Positions 10,417-18,397 of a DNA stretch of 46,115 nt are shown here, piece by piece. Origin of the DNA: Erythrobacter sp. UBA1916 (lineage in GTDB: Bacteria; Pseudomonadota; Alphaproteobacteria; Sphingomonadales; Sphingomonadaceae); contig DDFY01000019.1 in NCBI GenBank assembly GCA_002337385.1, forward strand, positions 1 through 46,115. Reading direction: 5' to 3'. The notes beneath the pieces are model-generated. The model worked only from the letters and a program-made list of their open reading frames with translations. It made no database searches and was not told the DNA's origin. Numbering within the stretch: position 1 is the stretch's first letter; each line of letters begins with the position of its first letter. The translations under genes were made by a program, and so were the position numbers.

Positions 10417-11236
10417 CTCCTGGCGCCGCCTGGCGCTCGGACTGACCCTGCTCGCGCTGATCCTGGCTGCATTGCCGCAGGTCGCGCGCGCCAGCGAAAC
10501 ACCTTTCGTCGAGACCGGCGATGCGCAGGATGTCTTCTACTGCGAGCAGCGGCGCCTCGGCTACTGGTTCTACTGCAGCAAGCCCGAACCCAGGGACGAG
10601 CACAAGCAGCAAGCCGAAGCGCCCGCACCCTCGGCGGTCGAGCAACTGGACGCGGTCACTGCCGAATTGCGCGAGTTGAAAGCACGCGCGATCATCGATC
10701 CGACGCCTGCCAATGTCACTGCCTATATCCGCTTCCAGCGCCGCCAGCTCGACCAGGCGGCGCTGTTCTCCGATGTCTGGCAACGCGCGATCTGGCAGGA
10801 TCCTGAACTCGATTACACCTTGCAGCGTCCGGTCTCGAGCCTGGGCAAACGCCAGTGGCAGGACAATCGCAAGGCCGAGCGTGAAGCGGTCATGCGCGCG
10901 CTCTCGCAGCGCTACGGCCTGTTCTATTTTTTCGCGCAGAGCTGTGCTGCCTGCGAGGTCATGAGCCCGATCGTGCGCTCGGTGACAACGACCTGGGGCA
11001 TCACCGTGCGCGCGATCTCGACCGATGGCGGACCCTCGCGCCACTTCCCGAACTACACCGTCGAGACGAACCAGCGCAGCCGCATGGGGCTCGAACCCAA
11101 GGTCACCCCCGCAGTCGTGCTGTGGGACGCGGCCAAGGGCCAGGCGATCCCGATCGGTTACGGCGTGATGAGCGCCGACGAACTCCAGGACCGCATTTAT
11201 CTCCTCACCACCAAGGAAGCCGGACATGACTACTAG
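10397..11236 (+). CDS. traF: TraF, thioredoxin-like F-type pilus assembly protein
   Basis: A 279-residue periplasmic protein. The start at 10397 lies 20 bases inside traN and gives a signal sequence ending near VARA. The family signature YCEQRRLGYWFYC is at about residues 45-57. The C-terminal thioredoxin-like domain has the active-site pair C183-AA-C186 in FAQSCAACEVMSP and the cis-proline-like KVTPAVVLWD. Together with the DsbC-like protein this gives the operon at least two CXXC proteins. It overlaps traH by 11 bases. Confidence 0.95.
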   Translation: MPALADDSWRRLALGLTLLALILAALPQVARASETPFVETGDAQDVFYCEQRRLGYWFYCSKPEPRDEHKQQAEAPAPSAVEQLDAVTAELRELKARAIIDPTPANVTAYIRFQRRQLDQAALFSDVWQRAIWQDPELDYTLQRPVSSLGKRQWQDNRKAEREAVMRALSQRYGLFYFFAQSCAACEVMSPIVRSVTTTWGITVRAISTDGGPSRHFPNYTVETNQRSRMGLEPKVTPAVVLWDAAKGQAIPIGYGVMSADELQDRIYLLTTKEAGHDY

Positions 11237-12674
11237 GCGCAAACAGTTCACCGGCGTGCTAGCCGCCTTCGCTCTGCTGGCAGGCCTCATTCCTGCCTCG
11301 GCTTCAGCCAATGTCGGCTCGTCGATGGATGCATTCCTCGACGATGTCGGCGGCGCGGCCAATGTCACCGGCCCGACCGCCTATCAGGGCCAGTCGGCCG
11401 GTTATTACAGCCTCGGCAATGTCTGGACGCGCTTTCCGCAGAAGACCACCCAGATCGCCAATCTCCAGCTGCCGCGCGCGCGGGCCGGTTGCGGCGGCAT
11501 CGACATCTTCGCCGGTTCGTTCTCGTTCATCAATGCAAGCGAGATCGTCGCCCTCCTGAAAGCCGTCGCCAACAACGCGGTCGGCTTCGCCTTCAGCCTC
11601 GCGATCGATACCGTCTGTCCGGAATGTTCCAAGATCATGCAGGAGTTCTCGCAAAAAGCGCAGCTCATGAACAATCTTTCGATCAACTCCTGCGAAATGG
11701 CGCAGGGGCTGGTCGGCGGCATCTGGCCCAAGGGCGATCTGGCCGATAAGGCGATCTGCGAGGCGATCGGCAATTCCGAAGGGATCTTCTCCGACTATGC
11801 CGCCGCCAAGCATGGCTGCGGCACCAAAGGCGAGCGTTCCAGCACCACCGCACAGGGCGCGGGCAAATATGACGACGTCAATCCTGGTGTGGCGAGGAAC
11901 TACACCTGGACGATCCTCAAGAAATCCGCCTTCTTCAATCAGGGCGGCACGTTCGACCAGGAACTTGCCGAATATACGATGACCCTGATCGGCACGATCA
12001 TCTACATCCCTCCCAAGGACGATGATCCCGGCAAGTTCATTCCCATCGCCGGCGAAGCCTCCTCGACTCTGGTCACCTCGCTGCTCGACGGCACGGTGAG
12101 CGACAATGTCCTCATCTACGATTGCGATGAGCCCGACCAGTGCCTCGATCCAGGCTTCCAGCCGCTGAGCCTTTCGGCATCGAAGGCGCTGCGCCCGCGT
12201 GTCGCCGCGCTGATCGACGGCATGGTCCAGGCGATCCACGACGATACGCCAATAACCCAGGAGCAGAAGGAACTGCTCCAGGTCTCCTCGATCCCGCTCT
12301 ACAAGATTCTTACCGTCCAGGCCGCCTACGGGCGCGGCATGCCGACCGACGATCGCGAAACTCTCGCCGAAATCGCCTCGGTCGACCTGCTCTTCGCGCT
12401 GCTCGAGCGCATCGTCGGGGAAGCCACGCGCTCGATGTCGAGCTTCATCGGCGCCGACGAGGCCAAGATCGGCATGTGGCAAGGCCAGGTCGCGACCGTG
12501 CGCCGTGCGCTTGCCGACCGCCAGTCGAACACCCATCTCAAGGTCGGCGCGATCATGCAGATCATCGAGAAGACCGCATTCATCGAAAACGTGCTGGCCG
12601 CCTCGATGTCGCCTTCGATGGCCGCCTCGCTCGACTGGTCGCGCGGCGTTCGCACGCGCGCCCTCACCCACTGA
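11226..12674 (+). CDS. traH: TraH, F-pilus assembly protein
   Basis: A 482-residue secreted protein with a signal peptide ending PASASA and the TraH opening NVGSSMDAFLDDVGGAAN. It works with TraF, TraU, TraW and TrbC in pilus extension at the outer membrane. Conserved elements include GCGGIDIFAGSFSFINASE, the CPECSKIM segment, NSCEMAQGLVGG and a helical C-terminal half. The length is close to F TraH (458). Start and stop agree with the compact operon: 11 bases overlap with traF, and 16 bases before traG. Confidence 0.97.
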   Translation: MTTRRKQFTGVLAAFALLAGLIPASASANVGSSMDAFLDDVGGAANVTGPTAYQGQSAGYYSLGNVWTRFPQKTTQIANLQLPRARAGCGGIDIFAGSFSFINASEIVALLKAVANNAVGFAFSLAIDTVCPECSKIMQEFSQKAQLMNNLSINSCEMAQGLVGGIWPKGDLADKAICEAIGNSEGIFSDYAAAKHGCGTKGERSSTTAQGAGKYDDVNPGVARNYTWTILKKSAFFNQGGTFDQELAEYTMTLIGTIIYIPPKDDDPGKFIPIAGEASSTLVTSLLDGTVSDNVLIYDCDEPDQCLDPGFQPLSLSASKALRPRVAALIDGMVQAIHDDTPITQEQKELLQVSSIPLYKILTVQAAYGRGMPTDDRETLAEIASVDLLFALLERIVGEATRSMSSFIGADEAKIGMWQGQVATVRRALADRQSNTHLKVGAIMQIIEKTAFIENVLAASMSPSMAASLDWSRGVRTRALTH

Positions 12675-12690
12675 CAAGGACAATCGAGCG

Positions 12691-15396
12691 ATGGTCGAGA
12701 TCTTCACGATTGGCGGCGGCGATTACCTCGTTGCCGTGTTCCAGGCGGTCGCGGCATGGACCGGCAATGGCGGCTACAAGAGCCTGATCCAGGTCGTTCT
12801 CATCATGGGACTCGGGCTCTCGGCAGTGACCCTGGCGTTCAATCAGGACTGGCGGGCGTGGATCAACTGGTTCCTGGGCGCAACGCTGATCTATTCGTGC
12901 CTGATGGTACCACGCCTCGACGTGCAGGTCACCGACCGCCTTAATCCGAGCCTCGCGCCCGCCACGGTTGCCAACGTGCCGCTCGGCCTGGCGCTGATGG
13001 CGAGCTTTACCAGCCAGGTCGGCGACTACCTCACCGGTTCGGCCGAAGTCGTGTTCGGCCTGCCCGGCGATCTCAACTATTCGACCAATGGCATGATCTA
13101 CGGCGCGCGGCTTTACGATTCGACGCGTTCGTTGCGGATTTCCGATCCGGAGTTTGCCGCCAATCTCGACGAGCATTTCAAGCAATGCGTGTTCTACGAC
13201 GTTCTGCTCGGCCGCTATTCGATGAAGGAGCTTGCCGAGACCAGCGATATCTGGGCGACGATCGCACCGGGAAGCGCGGCGCGCGCACAGCGCTTCCTGA
13301 CGCGGGACAGTGCCAGCGGCGCGGTGACCTCGGACATCGTCACCTGCCGCGAGGCCTATACCGCGCTTTCCGGACAATGGGCCGGACTGATCGATGCCAT
13401 GGGAACGGTGTTCGGACGGCAACTCTACCCCAACCAGACCGCCGCCCTCGCCAAGGCCAAACTCTTCGCCGATCTTCCGATTGCCTACCAGTATCTTGCC
13501 GGCGTTTCCTTGAATGCGACTGATATCTTCCAGCAGACACTGACGATCAATGCCATGGAAGCCGCAATGCATTCGATGTCGGGCGCATCGGGCGTGGGCA
13601 GCATCGATGTCTATGCGCAGACCCGGGCTGACATCCAGACAGAGCGGACCTACTCCTCAATCGCCAGCAACGCCATGAAATGGGTGCCGCTGCTCAATAT
13701 TGTGCTGACGGTGCTGTTTTACGCGCTCTTTCCGGTGATCTTTCCCCTGTTCCTCATGCCGAAATCGGGACCGGTCGCCTTGAAAGGCTATATTACCGGG
13801 TTCTTTTATCTTGCCGCCTGGGGACCGCTGTTCGTGATCCTCCACATGATGCTGATGAGCAAGGGCGCCGCCGACATGAGCGCGGTCGCTGGCTCCGAGG
13901 GGCTCACATTGGCAAGTTTAACCGGCATGGCCGATGTGAACTCCGATATCGGCATCCTGGCCGGCTATCTCATCGCCTCAGTTCCGTTCCTCGCCGGCGG
14001 GGTCGCGCGCGGTGCGCTCGCGATCTCGCATCATGCGACAAGCTACCTCAATCCCAGTCAAAACGCGGCCGAGGAAGCCGCACGCGAGGCCAGTACCGGT
14101 AATGTCGCGCTCGGCAACACCAGCCTTGAAAACTCGAATGTGCTCACCCGTCAGTTCGCGCAAGGCACGGTTGCGCCCTCGTTTGCCTATGGCGCTGCGC
14201 AAACCCGCACGGTGAGCAGTAGCGGCGCGGTCACCACGACCTATCCTGAAGCCGGATACGACCAGCTGCCCAATTCCAGCTATCCGTTCACGCCAACCGT
14301 CGGCCAGGAAGTCTCGACCAGGCTTGCTACCCTGGCAAGCGAGGCGCGTTCCAATAGCGAGAGCTACGCCAATATCGCTGCCCAATCGACCAGCAATGCG
14401 CTGACCCGGTTCCGCGAGATCAGGAACCAGTACAGCGAAGGCAGCGCGTTCGAGAGCGCGACCGGCAAATCCAGCTCCGACAGCATCCAGACCGCGATCA
14501 ACGAGGTGGATCAGGCTTCAATCGGCCTGCAACGCCAGTTTGGGCTCTCGCGCCGTGCCGCCGACGATATCACGACAGCCTGGTTTATCGGCGGCGAAGC
14601 CGGCGCCGATGCCGGCGTGACCAATGGCGTTGCCGGCGCCAAAGTCGGCATCAAGGGCGGCGGCTCGAAGACCTGGACCGACAGCGACATCGGGATTGCG
14701 TCCGAAGACCGCTCGCGCATTATTGGCAGCCTGCGGCACACCTCGGACAACCGGAACTGGGCCTCGGCGCGCGAAGGGTTCATTCGTTCGGTCAGCACTT
14801 CTTCAAACTCGCAGATTGCCTCCTCGGCAAGCGGTATGAGCGGATCGCTCACCGAAGCCCAAAGCTACACGCTCGAAGCGCGGCGCGCCGAAGAGATCGC
14901 CAATCGCCTCGAACAGCAGGCCTCGATATTCGACAGTAACAGCGCTTCGGGAACGCTCAATCTCTCGCAAGCCTATCGCGAATGGGGTATGCGCGAGATC
15001 GATCGCAACCGGGATTACTACGGCATCTCCCGGTTCGACGACATCGAGTTCCAGCTCAGCCCCGAAGGCCGCGCCCTGCAGGCAAGGTTTATCGATTCCT
15101 ACGCCGAAGAACTGCGCGACGACATCGAAGGGAAGCTGGCCCTGGCGCCCGGTCGATCAGTGTCGCGGCCATCGGTTGGCGGTCAGGGATCAGTGCGCGC
15201 CGGAGCGCAGATCGGTGGCGGCGGCGGTGGGACGATTCCTGACGCGCCCGATATCCAGCCGATCCAGGACGAGGTGTCTCGCGCGCAGCTTCGCGGAAGT
15301 CAGGCAGTCGATAAGGCGCGAGGCAGAATCGATCGCACCACGCGTGGTGCCCGGGGCGCGAGTTCGGAAAGGGCCGACGATGTGAAGGAGTGGTGA
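12691..15396 (+). CDS. traG: TraG, mating-pair stabilisation and pilus assembly membrane protein
   Basis: A 901-residue inner-membrane protein, the last gene of the transfer operon. ATG at 12691 follows traH by 16 bases. The family opening MVEIFTIGGGDYLVAVFQAVAAW is recognisable (residues 1-22). Several membrane helices lie in the N-terminal half (about residues 30-75, 330-380 and 410-450), followed by a long periplasmic, serine- and alanine-rich C-terminal region. In F the N-terminal half serves pilus assembly, and the C-terminal half serves mating-pair stabilisation and entry exclusion with TraS. The last 70 residues are low-complexity and glycine-rich. No traS or traT is seen downstream. 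Confidence 0.95.
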   Translation: MVEIFTIGGGDYLVAVFQAVAAWTGNGGYKSLIQVVLIMGLGLSAVTLAFNQDWRAWINWFLGATLIYSCLMVPRLDVQVTDRLNPSLAPATVANVPLGLALMASFTSQVGDYLTGSAEVVFGLPGDLNYSTNGMIYGARLYDSTRSLRISDPEFAANLDEHFKQCVFYDVLLGRYSMKELAETSDIWATIAPGSAARAQRFLTRDSASGAVTSDIVTCREAYTALSGQWAGLIDAMGTVFGRQLYPNQTAALAKAKLFADLPIAYQYLAGVSLNATDIFQQTLTINAMEAAMHSMSGASGVGSIDVYAQTRADIQTERTYSSIASNAMKWVPLLNIVLTVLFYALFPVIFPLFLMPKSGPVALKGYITGFFYLAAWGPLFVILHMMLMSKGAADMSAVAGSEGLTLASLTGMADVNSDIGILAGYLIASVPFLAGGVARGALAISHHATSYLNPSQNAAEEAAREASTGNVALGNTSLENSNVLTRQFAQGTVAPSFAYGAAQTRTVSSSGAVTTTYPEAGYDQLPNSSYPFTPTVGQEVSTRLATLASEARSNSESYANIAAQSTSNALTRFREIRNQYSEGSAFESATGKSSSDSIQTAINEVDQASIGLQRQFGLSRRAADDITTAWFIGGEAGADAGVTNGVAGAKVGIKGGGSKTWTDSDIGIASEDRSRIIGSLRHTSDNRNWASAREGFIRSVSTSSNSQIASSASGMSGSLTEAQSYTLEARRAEEIANRLEQQASIFDSNSASGTLNLSQAYREWGMREIDRNRDYYGISRFDDIEFQLSPEGRALQARFIDSYAEELRDDIEGKLALAPGRSVSRPSVGGQGSVRAGAQIGGGGGGTIPDAPDIQPIQDEVSRAQLRGSQAVDKARGRIDRTTRGARGASSERADDVKEW

Positions 15397-15406
15397 TCGG
15401 TATTGC

Positions 15407-15637
15407 TTAGAAGAAGCCCAGCGATGTTCCGGCGAGAAATGCAAAGCCGGCGGCGATCACAATGAGAACACCGATCGTCAGCCTGCGGCTCCACGGATCT
15501 GCCCAGGACTTGCGCAGGCGATATTCCGTCAGGCGGTTCTCACGGATCGCCTCGTCGATTTCCGAGAAACCGTCCCAGCGTTGCGGTGTGGTCTCGCTCG
15601 CGTTTTTGATGTCGAAGTCGTTCATCAGGGCATTCAT
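15407..15637 (-). CDS. Small single-helix membrane protein, unknown
   Basis: A 76-residue protein convergent with traG; its stop lies 10 bases beyond the traG stop. ATG at 15637 is supported by an upstream GGAG at good spacing, while the longer open frame has no better site. A polar N-terminal half (DEAIRENRLTEYRLRKSWADPW) precedes one C-terminal membrane helix (about residues 52-74, rich in I, V, A and G), so it is probably tail-anchored. I do not recognise the family. A LexA-like box with one mismatch (GTTT-N7-GTTC) overlaps its upstream region at 15654-15668. It could be an entry-exclusion or regulatory peptide, but nothing in the sequence proves that. Confidence 0.6.
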   Translation of the reverse strand: MNALMNDFDIKNASETTPQRWDGFSEIDEAIRENRLTEYRLRKSWADPWSRRLTIGVLIVIAAGFAFLAGTSLGFF

Positions 15638-15930
15638 CGTCGTTTCTCCGCCGGAACATAATAGAAACAAAACCACGTCGCTAGGGGTAATCGCAGCCTT
15701 TTGGCTTGCGACGCTCAGCCAAAGCTCCCTCTCCTCAAATGACCCCATCGTTCGACGATCCGGAGCGGCAGGTTTTGGGGCACGGCTAGCGGACAGCTGC
15801 CCTCTGATGCCGCTACCGCCAATGGCAGTCGCGAGCCCCTAAGTGCGCCATCAGCGGCTCACGACACCGCTTGCAAAAGCCGCTCGTCCGGGGAGGTGTT
15901 CGGGGCGCTCCCACAAGCGTGAGGCCTGTC
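15638..15930. other. Gene-free gap left of the fic gene
   Basis: About 290 bases between two minus-strand genes. Short open frames cross it on the plus strand but lack a ribosome site and family features. I see no clear terminator or repeat. The right end of the gap is the 3' flank of the fic gene, and the left end contains the upstream region of the small membrane protein. Confidence 0.5.
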
Positions 15931-17127
15931 TTAGGTTGGTTTTTCTGGAAAGAGGCCAGGCATCCAACGCGATGCTAGCGCTGCAGGAAAGGCGATATGG
16001 AGAGGCGCCCTCGAGCTTTCAGATGACAGAACGCCCATATCGACGAGCGTCGATGCAACGCGACGTGCCTGACGTTCGCCCGTTCCAACGATTGCCTCCA
16101 ATTCACCTCTTGGAAGTTCGCCGCGATAAAGCACTGCATCGAGCACATTTGCTGCCTTTGCCGGCACGTTGCCGAGCGCGACTTCTTCTCCTATCCACTG
16201 ATGGATGCGCGTCCGCAATCGGTCTGGCTCAACCAGTCCCGACATGAACTCGACCTGGTCGATACAAACCTGCAGAAAGTAGGCTGTGAAGCCGGCCAGT
16301 TCCTCTTCGCTGAGTGCGCCTCTTCCATCGAGATCGTTGCGACGCCGAAGATCACAGGCGGCAAGGTGCTGTTTGTAGCGTTCGGCGGTGCGGCCTAGTC
16401 CGCGGGCCACTGACCAGATACCGCCGGTGTCGAGCGCATCGAGCATCATTGCGTGCGACATCAGTCGTGCGACACGACCATTGCCGTCGAGAAAAGGGTG
16501 GATCCATACGAAGCGGTGGTGGGCGGCGGCCACTGCGACGATGGCATCGCTACGTCCGAGTCTGCCATAAGCCCATTCGAAATGATCCATGAAACGCGGC
16601 ACTGCACCCGGGCTGATGGCAACATGACGTCCGACCTGGACGTCGCGATCACGTAAGTGTCCGGGTTCGACACGAACGCGTTCGCCCGTGTTTGGCATCT
16701 CCACCCAAAGCAAATCCTCCGGCAATTCGGCGCAAAAGCGGGCGTGGGTTTCCTCAAGGCCAGCGCGTGTGTGAGCACGGCCGGAGAGCCCGCCCTCGTC
16801 GATCCACTGCTGCACCTCGATGTGCGCGCGCGCTTCAAGTTGGAGGTCGCGCTTCATGGGGTCGTCGCTGAAGTCGTTGCGAAGCGCACGCTCAATATCA
16901 ATCGGATGCGTGTCATGGCCTTCGATGAGGTTGCTGTAATAGCAGTTCATAGCCCGAACGAGGTCGGCCAATGCGGTGCTCACGCCTTGGGGAAGGCTGC
17001 TACGAAAAGCGGCTGCCTTCGCAGCGAGATCAACGGCAAGATCGCGTACGTCCGGCAGGCGCGGCGAACCTTCGCCAATCTTCATGGGCTGCATTGAATC
17101 GATTGTTTCGCCGCGGTCCTCCGCCAC
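15931..17127 (-). CDS. Fic-family protein (AMPylase-like) with N-terminal inhibitory motif
   Basis: A 398-residue cytoplasmic Fic protein, expected to transfer AMP or a related group to target proteins. The catalytic loop HPFLDGNGRVAR (residues 210-221) is intact, including the histidine and the GNGR anion-binding part. The inhibitory helix motif SNLIEG (residues 65-70) makes it an N-terminally self-inhibited class II enzyme, so no separate antitoxin is required. A Fic_N-like domain precedes the core, and a winged-helix-like C-terminal domain follows (about residues 325-385, AIVGTGERQARRVASTLVDMGVL). It stands alone, preceded by arrays of GGACAT repeats that probably regulate it. Confidence 0.93.
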   Translation of the reverse strand: MAEDRGETIDSMQPMKIGEGSPRLPDVRDLAVDLAAKAAAFRSSLPQGVSTALADLVRAMNCYYSNLIEGHDTHPIDIERALRNDFSDDPMKRDLQLEARAHIEVQQWIDEGGLSGRAHTRAGLEETHARFCAELPEDLLWVEMPNTGERVRVEPGHLRDRDVQVGRHVAISPGAVPRFMDHFEWAYGRLGRSDAIVAVAAAHHRFVWIHPFLDGNGRVARLMSHAMMLDALDTGGIWSVARGLGRTAERYKQHLAACDLRRRNDLDGRGALSEEELAGFTAYFLQVCIDQVEFMSGLVEPDRLRTRIHQWIGEEVALGNVPAKAANVLDAVLYRGELPRGELEAIVGTGERQARRVASTLVDMGVLSSESSRAPLHIAFPAALASRWMPGLFPEKPT

Positions 17128-17131
17128 TTAT

Positions 17132-17244
17132 ATGTCCGTTTCTATGTCCAGTTTAAAGTGTGCTATAAATAGCCATTTTCTACCATATAGAGGCAAATTC
17201 TGCGCAAGTCGTGTCCCTTACGATGTCCGGTTTGATGTCCGGTT
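17132..17244 (-). promoter_or_regulatory. Iterated GGACAT boxes upstream of the fic gene
   Basis: Read on the minus strand, two clusters of the motif AAMYGGACAT precede the gene. The distal cluster (17223-17244) has two near-identical units, AACCGGACATCA and AACCGGACATCG, exactly 12 bases apart, followed by a weaker unit TAAGGGACACGA in the same phase. The proximal cluster (17132-17154) has AAACTGGACAT and AAACGGACAT 12-13 bases apart, immediately before the start codon. An AT-rich stretch with TATTTATAGCA lies between. The regular phasing suggests operator sites for a multimeric regulator, possibly the Fic protein's own winged-helix domain; that link is inference. Confidence 0.6.
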
Positions 17245-17565
17245 AATGCCGATCTAGAAGCATTCAGCAAACTTGACAAGTGCGCCCAATGTTGGCCGCT
17301 TTTCGGCACGATGGATGCTGTCGATCAATATCGACACACAGGACCTGCCTGCGACCACCGCAGATTTACACACTTGAACTTACCAAAGCGATCCAAGCAG
17401 GCTGACCAATAACTGCTCGCAAGCTTCGCGCGCCAGTATCGGTCATACCGCTGGTCGTGGCGAAGGCCCGAAAGCTGACGTTCGCAGCATTCCGCGACGG
17501 CGCGATCCTGAAAATCCAATTTTGCATAGTTTTCCAAGCCTTAATTACCGAACGGCCCTTGCATT

Positions 17566-17580
17566 GTTCGCTATGTGTTC
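17566..17580 (+). promoter_or_regulatory. Perfect alphaproteobacterial LexA (SOS) box before the SMEK gene remnant
   Basis: GTTCGCTATGTGTTC, an exact GTTC-N7-GTTC, lies 39 bases before the ATG of the truncated SMEK gene. The core GTTCRCTATGTGTTCC is shared with the box at 26622-26636, so the two promoters are related. It implies that the now broken gene was SOS-controlled. Confidence 0.75.
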
Positions 17581-17618
17581 CCACCTTCGTCCGATGTCGA
17601 GTGAGGTCACAAAACACA

Positions 17619-17747
17619 ATGAAGCAGCTGGAGATTGAGAACGAGCTTCGGCAGGTCGTGGGACGCGTGATCACGCAGGTAGAACTTGCGACTGCACAAG
17701 GTCGAACTGACATCAATCTTGCCTTGGAAGACGCGCTCATTCCGGTC
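17619..17747 (+). pseudogene. SMEK-domain protein, N-terminal 43 codons only
   Basis: The reading frame from ATG 17619 encodes MKQLEIENELRQVVGRV followed by a segment with ELATAQGRTDINLALEDALIPV. This matches what I recall as the start of the SMEK domain, found in bacterial conflict-type proteins where it precedes an effector or NTPase module. After about codon 43 the sequence passes directly into IS66 transposase DNA in the opposite orientation, and the rest of the gene is missing. A LexA box and the upstream spacing look intact. The fragment may still be transcribed but cannot make a functional protein. Confidence 0.6.
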
Positions 17748-17854
17748 TCGTGCAGCACTTGCTGCGCCATTACCGCAAGGCCGTTGAAGCCTTTGCGCAT
17801 GTCGGTCGCACCGCAAGCAAGATATATGCGCGTCGAAGGCGGTAGCGGGATCAC
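17748..17854 (-). pseudogene. IS66 tnpB (ORF2), 5' fragment
   Basis: GTG start at 17854 overlaps the tnpA stop. The fragment reads VIPLPPSTRIYLACGATDMR then KGFNGLAVMAQQVL, the standard opening of IS66 TnpB (IPLP-G-TDMR-GF-GL). After QQVL the family pattern is lost near 17750, at the junction with the SMEK remnant. About 35 of the usual 115 residues are left. Confidence 0.8.
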
Positions 17855-18294
17855 CGGACCAGCACGCCGATCACCCGCGCCAAAGCGTCGGCATCGACTC
17901 CGGCATCTACCGTCAGCTTCACTCCCGAAGGCAGTTCGATCCCGATCTGGCCGCATGTCTGCGCAGGAGGTGGAACCGCCTGGAATGAGGGCTCCGATAC
18001 CTCGACCTCGGCAAATGCGGGCAATATCGCCCGCTTCGTCCCGGTCAACTCGCCCGACATTGCCAGGCGCCGCCAGGTGTAGAGCTGCCCGCTACCTACT
18101 TCATGCCGCTCACAGGCCGCACGGACCGAGCCGTCAGGCCCAAAAGCGTCCCGCAGGATCGCCAGCTTCTGCTCCACCGTCCAGCGCCGGCGCCCCGACA
18201 CGCGCCCCACAATCTCGACGCGACTGGTCATATGACCACTCAAATGACCAGTCGTATGACTACTCGCTTCCTGATCGTCGAAATCGTCCATCAT
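17851..18294 (-). CDS. tnpA: IS66 TnpA (ORF1) accessory transposition protein
   Basis: A 147-residue protein from ATG 18294, chosen for its upstream GGAG. The N-terminal helix-turn-helix of the IS3/IS911-like type (RRRWTVEQKLAILRDAFGPDGSVRAACERH, read in parts) is followed by a C-terminal beta region with IELPSGVKLTVDAGVDADAL, as in IS66 ORF1. The gene looks complete, but its partner genes are truncated or lost, so it has no present transposition role. It could still bind the remaining terminal repeat. Confidence 0.85.
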   Translation of the reverse strand: MMDDFDDQEASSHTTGHLSGHMTSRVEIVGRVSGRRRWTVEQKLAILRDAFGPDGSVRAACERHEVGSGQLYTWRRLAMSGELTGTKRAILPAFAEVEVSEPSFQAVPPPAQTCGQIGIELPSGVKLTVDAGVDADALARVIGVLVR

Positions 18295-18397
18295 CACCGC
18301 TCCACAAAAGAGCGGCAATCAGCCTATCCGACCGGGGACTGGCAAGGCGGCCTCCAGGCCACGCTTACGCAACAGGTTCCGGCAGTTGACGATCTGC

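Larger units (their letters stand above)
17128..17618. other. Gene-free region between fic and the SMEK remnant
   Basis: This 490-base stretch holds the GGACAT arrays at its left end and the LexA box at 17566-17580 near its right end. The middle part (about 17250-17550) has lower GC and only short unconvincing open frames on both strands. It looks like two divergent promoter regions joined by non-coding sequence. Confidence 0.55.
17748..18368 (-). mobile_element. IS66-family insertion sequence, left-end remnant
   Basis: The terminal inverted repeat typical of IS66 elements, GTAAGCG reading inward on the minus strand, is at 18362-18368. Inside it are a complete small tnpA (ORF1) and the first about 35 codons of tnpB (ORF2), coupled by GTGA. 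The rest of tnpB, the whole DDE transposase tnpC and the far inverted repeat are missing. The inner break coincides with the truncated SMEK gene, so a deletion between the element and neighbouring DNA most likely produced both. The element cannot transpose by itself. Confidence 0.85.

Noticed and set aside
15843..16247. Plus-strand frame of 134 codons
   Set aside because: It lies mostly opposite the fic gene and shows no motif or ribosome site.
17132..17244. GGACAT repeats as a CRISPR array or replication iterons
   Set aside because: Units are too short for CRISPR and lack uniform spacers. No rep gene is nearby, so an operator array for fic is more economical.
17748..18368. IS66 as a complete insertion sequence
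   Set aside because: Only one terminal repeat, tnpA and the start of tnpB are present; tnpC and the other end are absent.
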